DNA of 48,043 nucleotides from Thiotrichales bacterium (GTDB lineage: Bacteria > Pseudomonadota > Gammaproteobacteria > Beggiatoales > Beggiatoaceae), in contig JADGEH010000027.1 of NCBI GenBank assembly GCA_016744475.1, forward strand, positions 1-48,043. Reading direction: 5' to 3'. The notes beneath the pieces were generated by a model, which did no database searches, was not told the origin of the DNA, and was given only the letters and a program-made list of their open reading frames with translations. How positions within the stretch are numbered: the stretch's first letter is position 1; every line of letters starts with the position of its first letter. The position numbers and the translations under genes are program-made. Below, piece after piece: positions 17,768-27,096 of the stretch.

Positions 17768-18672
17768 GAATTTTGAGGATGTTCGCTGCAATATTGTTGT
17801 GCAAAACTGAGTAACTCATCCATTGCCCGCGCACGGAATTTTTGTTTCTGATGCACAAAGGAGAAAGGACGTTCTAACGGTGGATTCAGCGTTATGGTGG
17901 TTAATCTGCCCAGCTCAAGTTCTTTATGCAAAGTGGCTTTGGATAAAATACTCACGCCCATGCCTGCTTCAACAGCGCCTTTAATGGATTCAGGACTGCC
18001 TAGCTCCATGATGACATGTACATCACACATCGCCACTTGCTGAGTTTCAAGATAAGCATTAATGACTTCGCGTGTACCAGAACCTTCTTCACGAGAAATA
18101 TAAGGTTCAGTAAACAATTCTTTAGCGGTAATTGAACTACGTTGAGCGAATACATGGTCAGGCGGCACAACTGCCACCAGTTGATCTTTATTGCATAGCT
18201 CTACCGCTAAACTTTTATTATGCACCGGGGCTTCAACAATCCCTAAATCAATCACATTGTCTTCCACCATAGCGACAATGCCATCTGTATTGGAGACTTG
18301 TAAGCGGATGCGTACATCGGGGTATTTATCCTTAAAATCACCCAACAAAGTGGGCAACATATATTCAGCAATAGTGGTGCTAGCACCTAACACTAATACG
18401 CCGCTGACATCGCCCGTCATTTCTTTGACCGCGTTTTCCATTTCTGAATACTGTTCAAAAATCTTTTCCGCATATTGAAATACGCGAGCACCGACTTCTG
18501 TCAAGCTGATGCGGTTATGCGTGCGATCAAATAGGCGGGTATTAAAATATTCTTCCAGTTGGCGTACTTGAAAAGTGACAGCGGGTTGAGTCATGTGTAA
18601 TGCATCGGCTGCTTTAGTAAAGCTCAGCAAACGGGCAACGGTATGAAATACCTGTAAACGGCGATCAGCCAT
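17764..18672 (-). CDS. LysR-family transcriptional regulator
   Basis: The 302-residue length and domain order are standard. An N-terminal winged helix-turn-helix (residues about 1-60, RRLQVFHTVARLLSFTKAADALHMTQPAVTFQVRQLEEYF) is followed by a LysR substrate-binding domain (about 88-295, VLVLGASTTIAEYMLP through GMGVSILSKATL). The overall sequence is closest to the YeiE/CysL-like branch by eye, which does not define the effector. It leads a minus-strand unit with the 133-residue protein (ATGA overlap) and the AI-2E permease. No divergent target gene is adjacent; the region upstream is non-coding and carries repeat copy F. Confidence 0.93.
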   Translation of the reverse strand: MADRRLQVFHTVARLLSFTKAADALHMTQPAVTFQVRQLEEYFNTRLFDRTHNRISLTEVGARVFQYAEKIFEQYSEMENAVKEMTGDVSGVLVLGASTTIAEYMLPTLLGDFKDKYPDVRIRLQVSNTDGIVAMVEDNVIDLGIVEAPVHNKSLAVELCNKDQLVAVVPPDHVFAQRSSITAKELFTEPYISREEGSGTREVINAYLETQQVAMCDVHVIMELGSPESIKGAVEAGMGVSILSKATLHKELELGRLTTITLNPPLERPFSFVHQKQKFRARAMDELLSFAQQYCSEHPQNS

Positions 18673-18764
18673 TTGGTGTCCTCCGAAAAAGATTTAAGAT
18701 TCAATAGTTTTTGTTAATGGCTCATGTTACGCAATGAGCACTTTGCGGTGCGACGCTGCTGAGT

Positions 18765-18925
18765 AGACTGGCTGCAAGGGGTGTTCATCGACTGCAAAGG
18801 CGTGGATTTTGGCCTGTTTTTCCGCTTTTTCTCAACAAATAACCCGCTATCCGCCTCAAAAAACCGAAAAAACAGCCTCAACACCACACCTTTTCGCTAC
18901 GATGCCTACCCCTCGCAACAAGTCT
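18765..18925. repeat. Family 2 palindromic element, copy F
   Basis: The 161-bp element has terminal inverted repeats AGACT(T)G..TGC(A/G)AGGGGT, slightly decayed on the left. It is flanked by a direct AGT duplication (18762-18764 and 18926-18928). Its centre (CCGCTTTTT, AACCCGCTATCCGCC, AAAAAACCG) matches the centre of family 1. It carries no coding sequence. Confidence 0.85.
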
Positions 18926-19265
18926 AGTTATAAAACAGCGGTTTTAGAGTGTTCTAAACGCATAATGGCTACATGAAAAACTCGCAAAGCCTGCATCAAT
19001 CAGTGGTTTATGAGAAATGACTCGATGTTAAGCCGTGTTATTTCTCAAGTTTCACCACCAAGAGTCAGCGGACTATATGTGGATTCAGGTAGCCAGTGAA
19101 AATATTTCTAATGGTATCACAAAAACTTTTCCACCATGATTGTGGCTAAGCTTTCTTGTCTATTTTCGGCTTTTTTCATTGAATGGAGGGACTATCCAGA
19201 AAAATTCGGTATTTTGACAGGATAGCGTCTAAGAAAGAAAGGACAGTGAAGGATTGATTAATAGT

Positions 19266-19302
19266 GTCGGGTAATAGCGCAAAAAGACGCGCTTTACCCG
19301 AC
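19266..19302. terminator. Hairpin after the DUF1501 gene
   Basis: The arms GTCGGGTAATAGCGC and GCGCTTTACCCGAC pair with one bulge around an A-rich loop. It lies 30 bp past the DUF1501 stop on the minus strand. There is no clear U-run, so it may instead be a dispersed palindrome of the GTCGGGTTA type. Confidence 0.5.
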
Positions 19303-19331
19303 TGAGGTTAAACACTGCATTCAACGGCTGC

Positions 19332-20837
19332 TCAAGCAAACAACTTCCCATCTAAGCCGTCTTCCAAGGGCGCATCGGCTTTATCAGGGAACACTGTGTC
19401 GCCTGTGCCTGTTTCCATAGCTTCGCACACCGCAGCGAAAATGTGCTCAATCCCGGTTTTTCCGGTGATGTCTACGCTACGGCCTTTGGCGATGCGTTCT
19501 AGCTCTGCGGCTGGAAACATTTCTCCGTACAAACCGCCCGTGATGCCTTTGCCGATGACTAAAATGGAATTGCCGCGCCCGTGATCGGTGCCGTTGTCGC
19601 CATTGGCTTTGAGTTGGCGACCGAATTCTCCTGATAACACGATGATGAGGTTATCGGTGATGTTGTCGGGCAAGTTGTTGAATAAGGTGGCAATCGCGCC
19701 TTTTTCGTGGAACAGGTCTTCAAAGCGTTGTTCGATGTAGCGCTTTTGGTTTTTGTGCGTATCCCAACCGCGATAAGCCATTGAAGCAATGCGAAAATTG
19801 AGAATATCTTGGCAAGCGATGCAGTCATAAAGATTGCGAATTTGTTTACCAAATCCCCCTTGGTTCAGGCTGAATAAGCCATTTTCTTCCGCGAAACTCA
19901 CGTCATACAAAGCACGGATGTCGTCGGGAATCGGTATCAGCGGGTTTTCTTCATCATCACCAATGAGGCGAGTTTTAATCGCATCGCCAAAGGCTCGCAT
20001 GTCGCGCTCGTGACGCACAAAAGGGTAGTAAGGCGAGGTGCTGTCCATTTCGTCGCGTTTGGCGGCATAGTAGGCTTTTAAGGCACGGCTCATCACCGCT
20101 TGGCTGCCCGTGGCGGACGCATCAGCCGCAGGTTCAAATAAGCCCAGATTGCGCGAATCACGCACCGAAATGACTTGATCATTAACGTGTTTGCGCGGGT
20201 CAGTGGGGTGTGGGCCGTAACTAAAGCGGCGGATTTCTTGGGTGAGAGAGACGATTTTAACTTGTGCGGTCGGGTCGGCTTGTTGCGCATTGTCTTGTAA
20301 GGCTTTAGCTAAACGTCCGCCCCAGCCAGGTTTGTCCAGATCATGCGGTCCTGCGTTGCGATTGCCTTGTTCCATGACGAGTAAGGAATGGGCATGATCG
20401 CGGGTGTTTGAACCCAAAGCGCTGTTGACGATGGCGAGGTTGCTGCCTTCCCATTGGTCGTATAACCATTTGGCACCATTGAGAATGCCGAATTCGTTGC
20501 CTGCGGGTGCGGGTACTTGGCTGGGCTTGAGAAAGTCATCATTCCAACGGGCTTCATATGCGGCTTCTTGCTGCGCAATCGCGTGAGCATTGGCGCGGAC
20601 TTTCCAATATTGATAGCCGTATTGGGTGTCGTCGGAGACATATTTCGGCGGCAACAAATGGCGAAAATCAGGCCCGCCATCGAGAGTAATGTTGATAAGA
20701 ATTTTGGGAATACTGGTGGCAAAACCATTAGGCAATGTCACGTTTGCGGCACTCGCTGTGCGTGTTGCCCAGGGCAAACCCGTGCCTAAGACAATGCCAC
20801 TGGCGGATAAGGCTTTAAGAAATTCGCGTCTGTTCAT
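19332..20837 (-). CDS. DUF1501 protein, Tat-exported
   Basis: The 501-residue protein begins with a twin-arginine signal (NRREFLKALSASGIVLGTGLPWA), so it should be exported folded. The body matches DUF1501, a sulfatase/alkaline-phosphatase-like fold family: NITLDGGPDFRHLLPP near the start, NSALGSNTRDHAHSLLVMEQGN, IVLSGEFGRQLKANGDNGTDHGRGNSILVIG toward the C-terminus. The function of the family is not established. Its usual partner is a DUF1800 gene directly upstream; here that partner is present but separated by a toxin-antitoxin module. GAGG precedes the ATG. Confidence 0.92.
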   Translation of the reverse strand: MNRREFLKALSASGIVLGTGLPWATRTASAANVTLPNGFATSIPKILINITLDGGPDFRHLLPPKYVSDDTQYGYQYWKVRANAHAIAQQEAAYEARWNDDFLKPSQVPAPAGNEFGILNGAKWLYDQWEGSNLAIVNSALGSNTRDHAHSLLVMEQGNRNAGPHDLDKPGWGGRLAKALQDNAQQADPTAQVKIVSLTQEIRRFSYGPHPTDPRKHVNDQVISVRDSRNLGLFEPAADASATGSQAVMSRALKAYYAAKRDEMDSTSPYYPFVRHERDMRAFGDAIKTRLIGDDEENPLIPIPDDIRALYDVSFAEENGLFSLNQGGFGKQIRNLYDCIACQDILNFRIASMAYRGWDTHKNQKRYIEQRFEDLFHEKGAIATLFNNLPDNITDNLIIVLSGEFGRQLKANGDNGTDHGRGNSILVIGKGITGGLYGEMFPAAELERIAKGRSVDITGKTGIEHIFAAVCEAMETGTGDTVFPDKADAPLEDGLDGKLFA

Positions 20838-20886
20838 AATCAGTCTAACCTCGGTTTAACGTAGGTTTTCAAATGAAGGGTTCAAA

Positions 20887-21288
20887 TCAATTGGGTACGG
20901 GTGGATAAGGCTGCAAATCAAGTTCAGTGATAAAGCGATAGTCTCGTTGATTTTTTGACACTAAAGCATAATCCCAAGCAATAGCAGTGGCAGCAATTAA
21001 AGCATCTGCAATCAATAAGCCGTGGCTTAAACGGTATTTTAGCAACAGCTCATCAGCTTGTTCTGAAATCACTTCATTAATAGCTAAAACTTGAAAGCGT
21101 TTAAGGAATTTTTCGGTATCACGCAGTTCGTGCTTATTACGACAACCCACTACAAGTTCCATTTTAGTGATAACACTGACCGCTAATAGAGCGTGTTCTT
21201 CATGTTTTTTAAGACAATCTATTGCAGGTTGAACACTCATTCCAACGTCAATCAAAATATCAGTATCCACCACTATTACATCAGCCAA
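20887..21288 (-). CDS. vapC: PIN-domain toxin (VapC-like ribonuclease)
   Basis: This is a type II toxin of 133 residues, predicted to cleave RNA using a metal site of acidic residues. Those residues are visible: Asp8 and Asp10 in VVDTDILID, Glu in KMELVVG, Asp in IADALIAATA and the terminal KNQRDYRFI motif. The start is TTG, with GGGG seven bases upstream inside the end of the antitoxin gene; a GTG five codons downstream is another choice. The gene starts 4 bp after the antitoxin stop, the normal antitoxin-first order. Confidence 0.88.
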   Translation of the reverse strand: MADVIVVDTDILIDVGMSVQPAIDCLKKHEEHALLAVSVITKMELVVGCRNKHELRDTEKFLKRFQVLAINEVISEQADELLLKYRLSHGLLIADALIAATAIAWDYALVSKNQRDYRFITELDLQPYPPVPN

Positions 21289-21292
21289 TGAT

Positions 21293-21520
21293 TTATCCCC
21301 ATTCTTGTTGGCGTAATTGTCTGACCCAAGTGCTGCTGTCTTTCATCTCTGTTCTATTTTCCCACATTCCAATGAAAGGTTCTGTCTCAATAGCCGATGA
21401 GTTGTTTTTAGAGATGGCACAAAGGGCATAGCGTTGCTTTAGAAAAGCAATAAAGTCAATAGCTTCTTTTTGTGCAATAGGCGGCAAAGAAGCGATGTCT
21501 TGCAGGATTTTCTGGTTCAT
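21293..21520 (-). CDS. VapB-like antitoxin (DUF2281-type)
   Basis: The 75-residue protein precedes the PIN toxin by 4 bp. The N-terminal part (ILQDIASLPPIAQKEAIDFIAFLKQRY) and C-terminal part (FIGMWENRTEMKDSSTWVRQLRQQEW) match the DUF2281-type antitoxins commonly paired with PIN toxins. The C-terminus likely binds the toxin. It begins only 6 bp after the stop of the DUF1800 gene, so it can be co-transcribed with it. Antitoxins of this kind usually repress their own promoter, but no operator was identified. Confidence 0.82.
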   Translation of the reverse strand: MNQKILQDIASLPPIAQKEAIDFIAFLKQRYALCAISKNNSSAIETEPFIGMWENRTEMKDSSTWVRQLRQQEWG

Positions 21521-21526
21521 TTAAAA

Positions 21527-23701
21527 CTAAGCCCCCTCTTGAGCAAAAATAAAGGGGATAGCATTAAGGAAGTTCACCGCTTGACCGATATTTTCATTAG
21601 CGGCGCGGCGTTCGCTAGAATCATCTCCGCCCAGTGCCATCGCTGTTTCACTCCATGTCGTCATGCTGCTTTGCACAGTCGCATCGCTGCTGATGTCTGC
21701 ACTGGTAAACACGCGGTCAGCGTTGTTTTGATCCAATGCATAACCCGCATCGGTGCCTGTTGCCAGTAAAGCGTAGAGTTGTAAGCGCTCTAAATCGCCG
21801 AAGTTTTTCAAGCCATCCGCCATAAAACGTTGCCAGAGAAATTCTGCTACCTGTTTCACGCTATAAGCCCCATTGCTATCGACAGGGATCACGCTGCCCC
21901 AGTCTTTTGTCCACACCGCTTGTCCGTTTTCTTCCAAAACGGCTTTTTTATTGATGCCGGAGGATTGAGTGCTGCGGTTGTAAACGGCACGGAACACTTC
22001 AGCGCTATCAGCGGCTTCGCTGCCTGTTTGTCCGCCAAACACATCGTGTAAGGGGCGGAACACTTGCGTGCCTTCTTTGCTGTAGCCGTCAATTTGATAC
22101 AGATCACGATAGCTTTCTGCGTTTCTCAAGGTCATTTGATTTAAAGCCAACAAATAGCGATCAATCACAGAATGATATTTGATGCGATCAGCGCTGTGAA
22201 ACAAAGTAGACACTGCGTATTGCTGGAGAAAAGTCAGCAGATTTTTTTCTGCCATATTCGCCCAAGCGGTTTGAATCACTTTGGTTTTCGCATCGGTTAA
22301 ATCATCATCAGCAAAGCCGCGAATCAAAATAATCGGCAGGTTTTGCAGACTTTCAGGATGATTGATCGCGGTTTGCGACAAGCTATTGACTTTCTCTTCT
22401 GCGGTGCTGCCTGCCACGCTGATGTTGAGGATGTCTAATGGTGCTGCATGGTGTGCTTCCGTGCCCACCGTGATGACCTCATCTAAACGCCCGTTCACCA
22501 AGTTCACTGGCATGTCGGTCAGCAGTTTTGCGGTGTTGGGAATCGCCAATTCTTCATGATAAGTCGAATCGTAATAACCCAAAATGCCGAAGAAGATTTG
22601 ATGATATTCGCGGGCGAAATCTTCATTACCACGAAACACCAATGTGTCGTTGTCAAACGTGTTGCGGCGGTGGTTGTACTGCGTCGCTACAGCGGAAGAG
22701 AGTGCTGCGATGGAGACGACATCCTGATAAGGCTTGGCATCGGCTAGTGCGGTGGTGATGTCGTCGTAATAACGCGCCATTTGGTAGTTATTAATGCCGA
22801 CATCCGCATCGAGATTGACGGTGAAATGGTAATTGGTTTCCCAAAAGCCAATACGCTGGCGCACGGGATTCAGTCCACGCAAATTGACGGCTTGCCGCCA
22901 AGTCCGTTCTGCACCGCGACGATCACCCAAACCTAAACTTTTCTGTGTATCCGCATTCGTGATGGGATTGCTGGCATCCGTGCTACTCCAAAAAGCGCTT
23001 AAGCTTTTTAGCGTCCCGGTTAATTCACTGGTGTCTTGAGTGGTCGGGTCTGTCACCGTGATTTGGCTGGGGTTTTCCAGCACATCGCCCGTTTCAGCCG
23101 GAGACAATTTGGCATTAACAGTGTCCAAAGTGAGTATTTCGCCGATGGCTTCACTCGGATTCATACCCGCCCAAGTTTGAATTTGGCTGTCGCTGGCAAA
23201 GCCACCAAAGGCAAAGGCGTGCAGCACTTTGCGCACTGCTGTTTCACTCCAACTACTCAGCGCTTCAAGCCCTGCGGTGAGTTTGAAAGCACCAAAATGT
23301 AGATTGCCAGTGCTATCTAAAAAGCCTAAGAAAATAGTCAGCGGATAATCCAACACATTAAAGAAATTGCCGCTCACGACTTCATAATCAATCGCACCGT
23401 TATTAACGGGTAAATTGAGGTTAGTTAAAGTGAGTCCTGCACCACTGAGCACAGAAAAACCCGTAGCGGTTTTTTGCAATAAAGTGCCATCTTTTAGTTG
23501 AATCAGTACATAGGTTTCAGCGACTTGAGCATCAGCAATTTCAATGCTTTTGCTAATCGTGCGCTGTGTGTCGTCGGGTAAAATGTTGATGTCGCTAAGC
23601 GTTGAACCTTGCGTGCTGAGGGTTTCTGCATAAGCATGACCCAGCAAAGTGGTCAGCACAGTAGCAAGAGCTAAGCGCCGAAAGCAGGAGCGTTTGGGCA
23701 T
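21527..23701 (-). CDS. DUF1800 protein, secreted
   Basis: The 724-residue protein has a signal peptide (RRLALATVLTTLLGHAYA) and the DUF1800 body. Recognisable blocks are VLHAFAFGGFASD, ALSSAVATQYNHRRNTFDNDTLVFRGNEDFAREYHQIFFGILG and the late AEFLWQRFMADGL. The family is of unknown function, exported, and almost always paired with DUF1501, which supports a joint role. AAGGAGG five bases before the ATG is a strong ribosome site. An inverted repeat lies between it and the upstream GH5 gene. Confidence 0.92.
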   Translation of the reverse strand: MPKRSCFRRLALATVLTTLLGHAYAETLSTQGSTLSDINILPDDTQRTISKSIEIADAQVAETYVLIQLKDGTLLQKTATGFSVLSGAGLTLTNLNLPVNNGAIDYEVVSGNFFNVLDYPLTIFLGFLDSTGNLHFGAFKLTAGLEALSSWSETAVRKVLHAFAFGGFASDSQIQTWAGMNPSEAIGEILTLDTVNAKLSPAETGDVLENPSQITVTDPTTQDTSELTGTLKSLSAFWSSTDASNPITNADTQKSLGLGDRRGAERTWRQAVNLRGLNPVRQRIGFWETNYHFTVNLDADVGINNYQMARYYDDITTALADAKPYQDVVSIAALSSAVATQYNHRRNTFDNDTLVFRGNEDFAREYHQIFFGILGYYDSTYHEELAIPNTAKLLTDMPVNLVNGRLDEVITVGTEAHHAAPLDILNISVAGSTAEEKVNSLSQTAINHPESLQNLPIILIRGFADDDLTDAKTKVIQTAWANMAEKNLLTFLQQYAVSTLFHSADRIKYHSVIDRYLLALNQMTLRNAESYRDLYQIDGYSKEGTQVFRPLHDVFGGQTGSEAADSAEVFRAVYNRSTQSSGINKKAVLEENGQAVWTKDWGSVIPVDSNGAYSVKQVAEFLWQRFMADGLKNFGDLERLQLYALLATGTDAGYALDQNNADRVFTSADISSDATVQSSMTTWSETAMALGGDDSSERRAANENIGQAVNFLNAIPFIFAQEGA

Positions 23702-23737
23702 GGTGCCTCCTTACAAGACAGTGGAGAAATCATAAAG

Positions 23738-23777
23738 CGCTAAACAGACCCCCTAGGGGTCTATGAGGGGTTTAGCG
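23738..23777. terminator. Nested palindrome at the end of the GH5 gene
   Basis: An inner 17-bp palindrome (AGACCCCCTAGGGGTCT, 23746-23762) lies inside outer arms CGCTAAAC/GTTTAGCG. It overlaps the last bases of the GH5 gene and is 36 bp upstream of the DUF1800 start. It may end the GH5 transcript; without a U-run it might also be a regulatory site for the DUF1800 gene. Confidence 0.55.
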
Positions 23778-26423
23778 GCGTTGAACTCTAGGCAAGTCTA
23801 CGACGAATAATACGGTGGGGGAAATCTGGAAAAAATAGGCTTCCCAAATATTAGCCGTAGTGCTTTCACGGATACAAGGCATGTGAAGACTGCTATCAGT
23901 CGCATCATACCGCGCTAAGCAATTGTCATCTAAATTCGCGTTTGGCACGACCTGTATATTTTCCAGCTCGGTGAGAAAAATAAACGGGGAAAAGCGTTGC
24001 ACCATAGACACTGAAAATACCTGTCCTCCCGCTTCCATACACGGAATATCTAAGCGGCTGTTGTCTATAGCCAGGGTGTAAGTAGCGGTGCAGGCATCAG
24101 AAAACGGTGATGGCGTTTCCCCTGATGGCTTTGGGCGCGAGGCTTCAGGAGGGGGTTCTGGTTGGGTGGAAGGGTTTAAAGCACCATCAGGAATCACCGT
24201 GCCATCAGGGATACCTTGATTAATTGTGCCTGCACCAGCACCATCCAAAGGCAATTGTGTGGTGCCGCCCAGTTTGCTTGAGAAGGTATTGACCAAAGCA
24301 GGAATGGCTGATTCAGGTACCGGAAAGCCTAAGAGGTTGGTATAAATGCCGTAATCAATGCCGTGATAATTGAAGTATTGTGCATTGACGCGATATTTTT
24401 CAAATAAATCCAGAAAATCGGCTACCAGGCGCTCGCCTCCCAGATCATTTTGGAAAGCAAAAATGGATACACCAAATTCTCCTACGTTGACCGGAACATT
24501 GTGTTCCATGAAGTAGCTCACACCATATTCCAACAGGATTTTTTCTAAGTAATCTTTAGTAAAAGAATGCTTGTCTTTTTTGTACTTAAACTCCTTAAAG
24601 TGAAAACCCAGCATGGCCCCTTTACCTTTTATTTTTTCCCCTTTAATCCAACCATTGATTTGATAAAAATGGCCTTGCTTAACCGGTACCGTCATTTTGG
24701 TACTTTGCACGGTATAAGTCCCTTTTGCTTTAGAAATAGACACGGCTTCACTGCCGACTCGTCCTTTACTTTCAATGCGCTGGGTACCACTGCCGCTGCC
24801 AACTTTTTTGCCTGACCAACTATCAGAATATGACAGCAGAGGATCAACACTATTTAAGAAATACCAATCACTCGGTTGACGGTCTACCTGTGCATGAAGT
24901 AATTGACCGACTAATTGACCATTCGCATCATATTCATTCACTACAAAATCATCAAAATAAGCTTTGCCCGTATTGTCTTGTGAAACAAAAGCAGGGGTGG
25001 CCCCAAAGACATTATCATTAGGCACGGCATGTAAAGGCCCTTCATAATACGTCCAGTCACTATTGCCATTAGGAATGGGTGGATTAATGACTAAATCTGA
25101 ATCGTTCATATCCCAGGGAAACACGGAAATCTCAGGATCAGGATAACGCCCACCATAACCGCGACCTTTGGTATAAATGAATTGATTAGAAAATTCCCAG
25201 GATTCATAAATATGGAAATCATACATAATATTGTCATCATTCAAGATGAACGGCGCAGTATCATCGGTAAAGGCTTCTTCAACAATGATTAAATGGTTTT
25301 TATCCACAGTACGAATTTCATCGACTAATTCTTGCGTGTAATTCTCCCACTGCTTATTGTTTTTAGGTGAAGGCTCATTAATTAAATCATAAGCCGCTAC
25401 AAAAGGTTCATCTTTATAACGTTTAGCAATGGCTTTCCACAAGTTGTTTAAGCGCGTGCGATATTTATTATTACTCCCCCAAAAAGGCCCACTATAACCC
25501 CAGCTTTGATAACCGCCAGGAGGAACGTGCATATCTAAGATTAAAGCCACACCATATTTACGTGCCCAGACAATATTCTTTTCTAACCATTCCCAGCCCT
25601 CTTGCTTATATTTGCCCGGATTGCTGTTATCTTCAAATACGGTATAAGTCATGGTCAGACGCACCACATTCATCCCCATATCCGCTACGCGCTTATAATC
25701 AATTTCATCATAATTTTTAGAACGAAAAATCTTCTCCGCAGGCTCTGAATCATCATCATCATAAGCAATGAAATTCACACCTAAAAGACGCACGACTTGT
25801 TCATTACTCCCCACCACTAAATCACGGCCTTTAGCTCGAATGAAATCTTTAGGACCAGCAGGCGTTGGGGTATAAGCCACAGGTGCTGTGATTTGCACAT
25901 CATCCACATAGAAATCCATGCTTTTGTTTTCGTTATACACATAGAGGTTGAGCACTTTTAAACTGCCTTTAGTCGATAATGTGAAAGGCCCTGATAATTT
26001 AGTCCAACTATGTGAGCGTAAAGGCACGCTATCAATTTCTAGATATTGTTTACCATTGCCATCTTCTTGGCTAATGCCGAGTTTGAAACGCTCAACGCCT
26101 TCTGGTGCGTTTTTCGGCTTCACCCAGGCTGAAATCGTATAGTTCACACCGGCCTCAAGTTTACCTTTGAGGTCTTGTCCAGGCCCTACGTAATCTTGAG
26201 CACGATTTTCAATTAAAGCGCTGTAAGTGCCTTCATGCTTGTCTGCGGTACTGCTTAACAGCGTTCCTTCAGCACCCGAAACAAACCAATGAGTATCAAT
26301 TGGTTGGGTTTCAAAATTGCCATTTTCAACAAAGCCTGCAAAGGCGTTAGAAAACCCGCCTGCGGCGAGTAAAAATAGGTAGACACGGCGATCAAATAAG
26401 CTGTGCCAGTTAGATTGCTTCAT
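23772..26423 (-). CDS. Secreted glycoside hydrolase family 5 enzyme with carbohydrate-binding module
   Basis: The 883-residue protein has a signal peptide (1-29), then a CBM4/9-like module (about 30-182, FVENGNFET through FYVDDVQIT). A GH5 cellulase-type barrel starts near 190: VVRLTMTY, LDMHVPPGG, acid/base Glu350 in YDLINEPS, DFHIYESWEF. The putative nucleophile is Glu649 in VNVGEFG, nearly 300 residues later, because a beta-rich segment of about 195 residues (425-620) is inserted in the barrel. The tail (760-883) has a proline-rich linker and two copies of a domain with a Cys pair (778/795 and 835/850). It should cut beta-glucan or a related polysaccharide outside the cell. AGGAGA lies six bases before ATG. 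Confidence 0.9.
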   Translation of the reverse strand: MKQSNWHSLFDRRVYLFLLAAGGFSNAFAGFVENGNFETQPIDTHWFVSGAEGTLLSSTADKHEGTYSALIENRAQDYVGPGQDLKGKLEAGVNYTISAWVKPKNAPEGVERFKLGISQEDGNGKQYLEIDSVPLRSHSWTKLSGPFTLSTKGSLKVLNLYVYNENKSMDFYVDDVQITAPVAYTPTPAGPKDFIRAKGRDLVVGSNEQVVRLLGVNFIAYDDDDSEPAEKIFRSKNYDEIDYKRVADMGMNVVRLTMTYTVFEDNSNPGKYKQEGWEWLEKNIVWARKYGVALILDMHVPPGGYQSWGYSGPFWGSNNKYRTRLNNLWKAIAKRYKDEPFVAAYDLINEPSPKNNKQWENYTQELVDEIRTVDKNHLIIVEEAFTDDTAPFILNDDNIMYDFHIYESWEFSNQFIYTKGRGYGGRYPDPEISVFPWDMNDSDLVINPPIPNGNSDWTYYEGPLHAVPNDNVFGATPAFVSQDNTGKAYFDDFVVNEYDANGQLVGQLLHAQVDRQPSDWYFLNSVDPLLSYSDSWSGKKVGSGSGTQRIESKGRVGSEAVSISKAKGTYTVQSTKMTVPVKQGHFYQINGWIKGEKIKGKGAMLGFHFKEFKYKKDKHSFTKDYLEKILLEYGVSYFMEHNVPVNVGEFGVSIFAFQNDLGGERLVADFLDLFEKYRVNAQYFNYHGIDYGIYTNLLGFPVPESAIPALVNTFSSKLGGTTQLPLDGAGAGTINQGIPDGTVIPDGALNPSTQPEPPPEASRPKPSGETPSPFSDACTATYTLAIDNSRLDIPCMEAGGQVFSVSMVQRFSPFIFLTELENIQVVPNANLDDNCLARYDATDSSLHMPCIRESTTANIWEAYFFQISPTVLFVVDLPRVQRR

Positions 26424-26465
26424 ACTTATCTCCTGAATGGGTTGGGCGTTACATATCTAAACTGA

Positions 26466-26624
26466 AGACTGACGATGAGGGATAGGTGTTATAGCGAAAA
26501 GGTGTGATTTTTGGGCTTATTTTTCAATTTTCATGGCAAATTATAATTCTATCTATTTGAAAAAACATAAAAAAGTTCCAAGCCCATACCTTTTGAGCCG
26601 ATAAATACCTTTCGCCATTCGTCT
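26466..26624. repeat. Diverged family 2-like palindromic element, copy H
   Basis: The 159-bp segment begins AGACTG and ends in GTCT. Its left arm (ATAGCGAAAAGGTGTGATTTT) is close to family 2, and the right arm mirrors it imperfectly. The centre has drifted to AT-rich sequence and no target duplication is clear. It lies upstream of the GH5 gene, so it could carry its promoter region or a transcript hairpin. Confidence 0.6.
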
Positions 26625-27096
26625 AATGTATCAAAGGAAATTTGGGGCACGTAGTGTACCTGAGCCAAATAACAAATGTTGTGTCAAGCACCCCTATTTT
26701 TTGCTAACCCTTCTTAATTTAAGGTGCATTAATTAAGGTAAGAGTTCTACCCTCTAAGCTCACTGGCATCAATTTCATGAGGTGCTTCCAACTATTGGAG
26801 GGAGGTATTGAATCCAGAAAGGATGCTCGTTGGGAAAATAGTAAACAACATAAGTCTTGCCCAGGCTTAATCACTGTGGAGAAAAACAGTGGGATTGAGT
26901 ATTTTTTTGTTCATTTGAAGAGCATAGTGATTTGTGTGACGAGAATGAGTGGGAAAAACTACCCATATCCGTTGTTTTGCAGCCAATGTCTTCAGGCGAT
27001 TGCCGGATAAAAAGTACCTGATAGTGCTAGATTTTAGCTGAGATTTAAGGCGCGTGAGTCGGCGCATAGTGAGCGATGTCACAACACACGCCTTAA
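26625..27096. other. Intergenic region with a hairpin next to repeat copy B
   Basis: I see no convincing gene here. At 27045-27096 arms TTAAGGCG(C)GTG and CAC(A)CGCCTTAA form a long hairpin whose base abuts copy B, as if the element inserted at the TTAA foot of an existing palindrome. Confidence 0.55.

Larger units (their letters stand above)
18673..19331. other. Intergenic region, non-coding
   Basis: The 659 bp between LysR and the DUF1501 gene hold family 2 copy F (18765-18925) and a hairpin at 19266-19302. From 18929 to 19265 I see no gene, RNA or recognisable repeat. The LysR promoter should lie in 18673-18761. Confidence 0.6.

Noticed and set aside
26777..27010. 77-codon plus-strand frame between GH5 and the giant gene
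   Set aside because: No recognisable domain or ribosome site and no neighbour context; composition is that of intergenic DNA.
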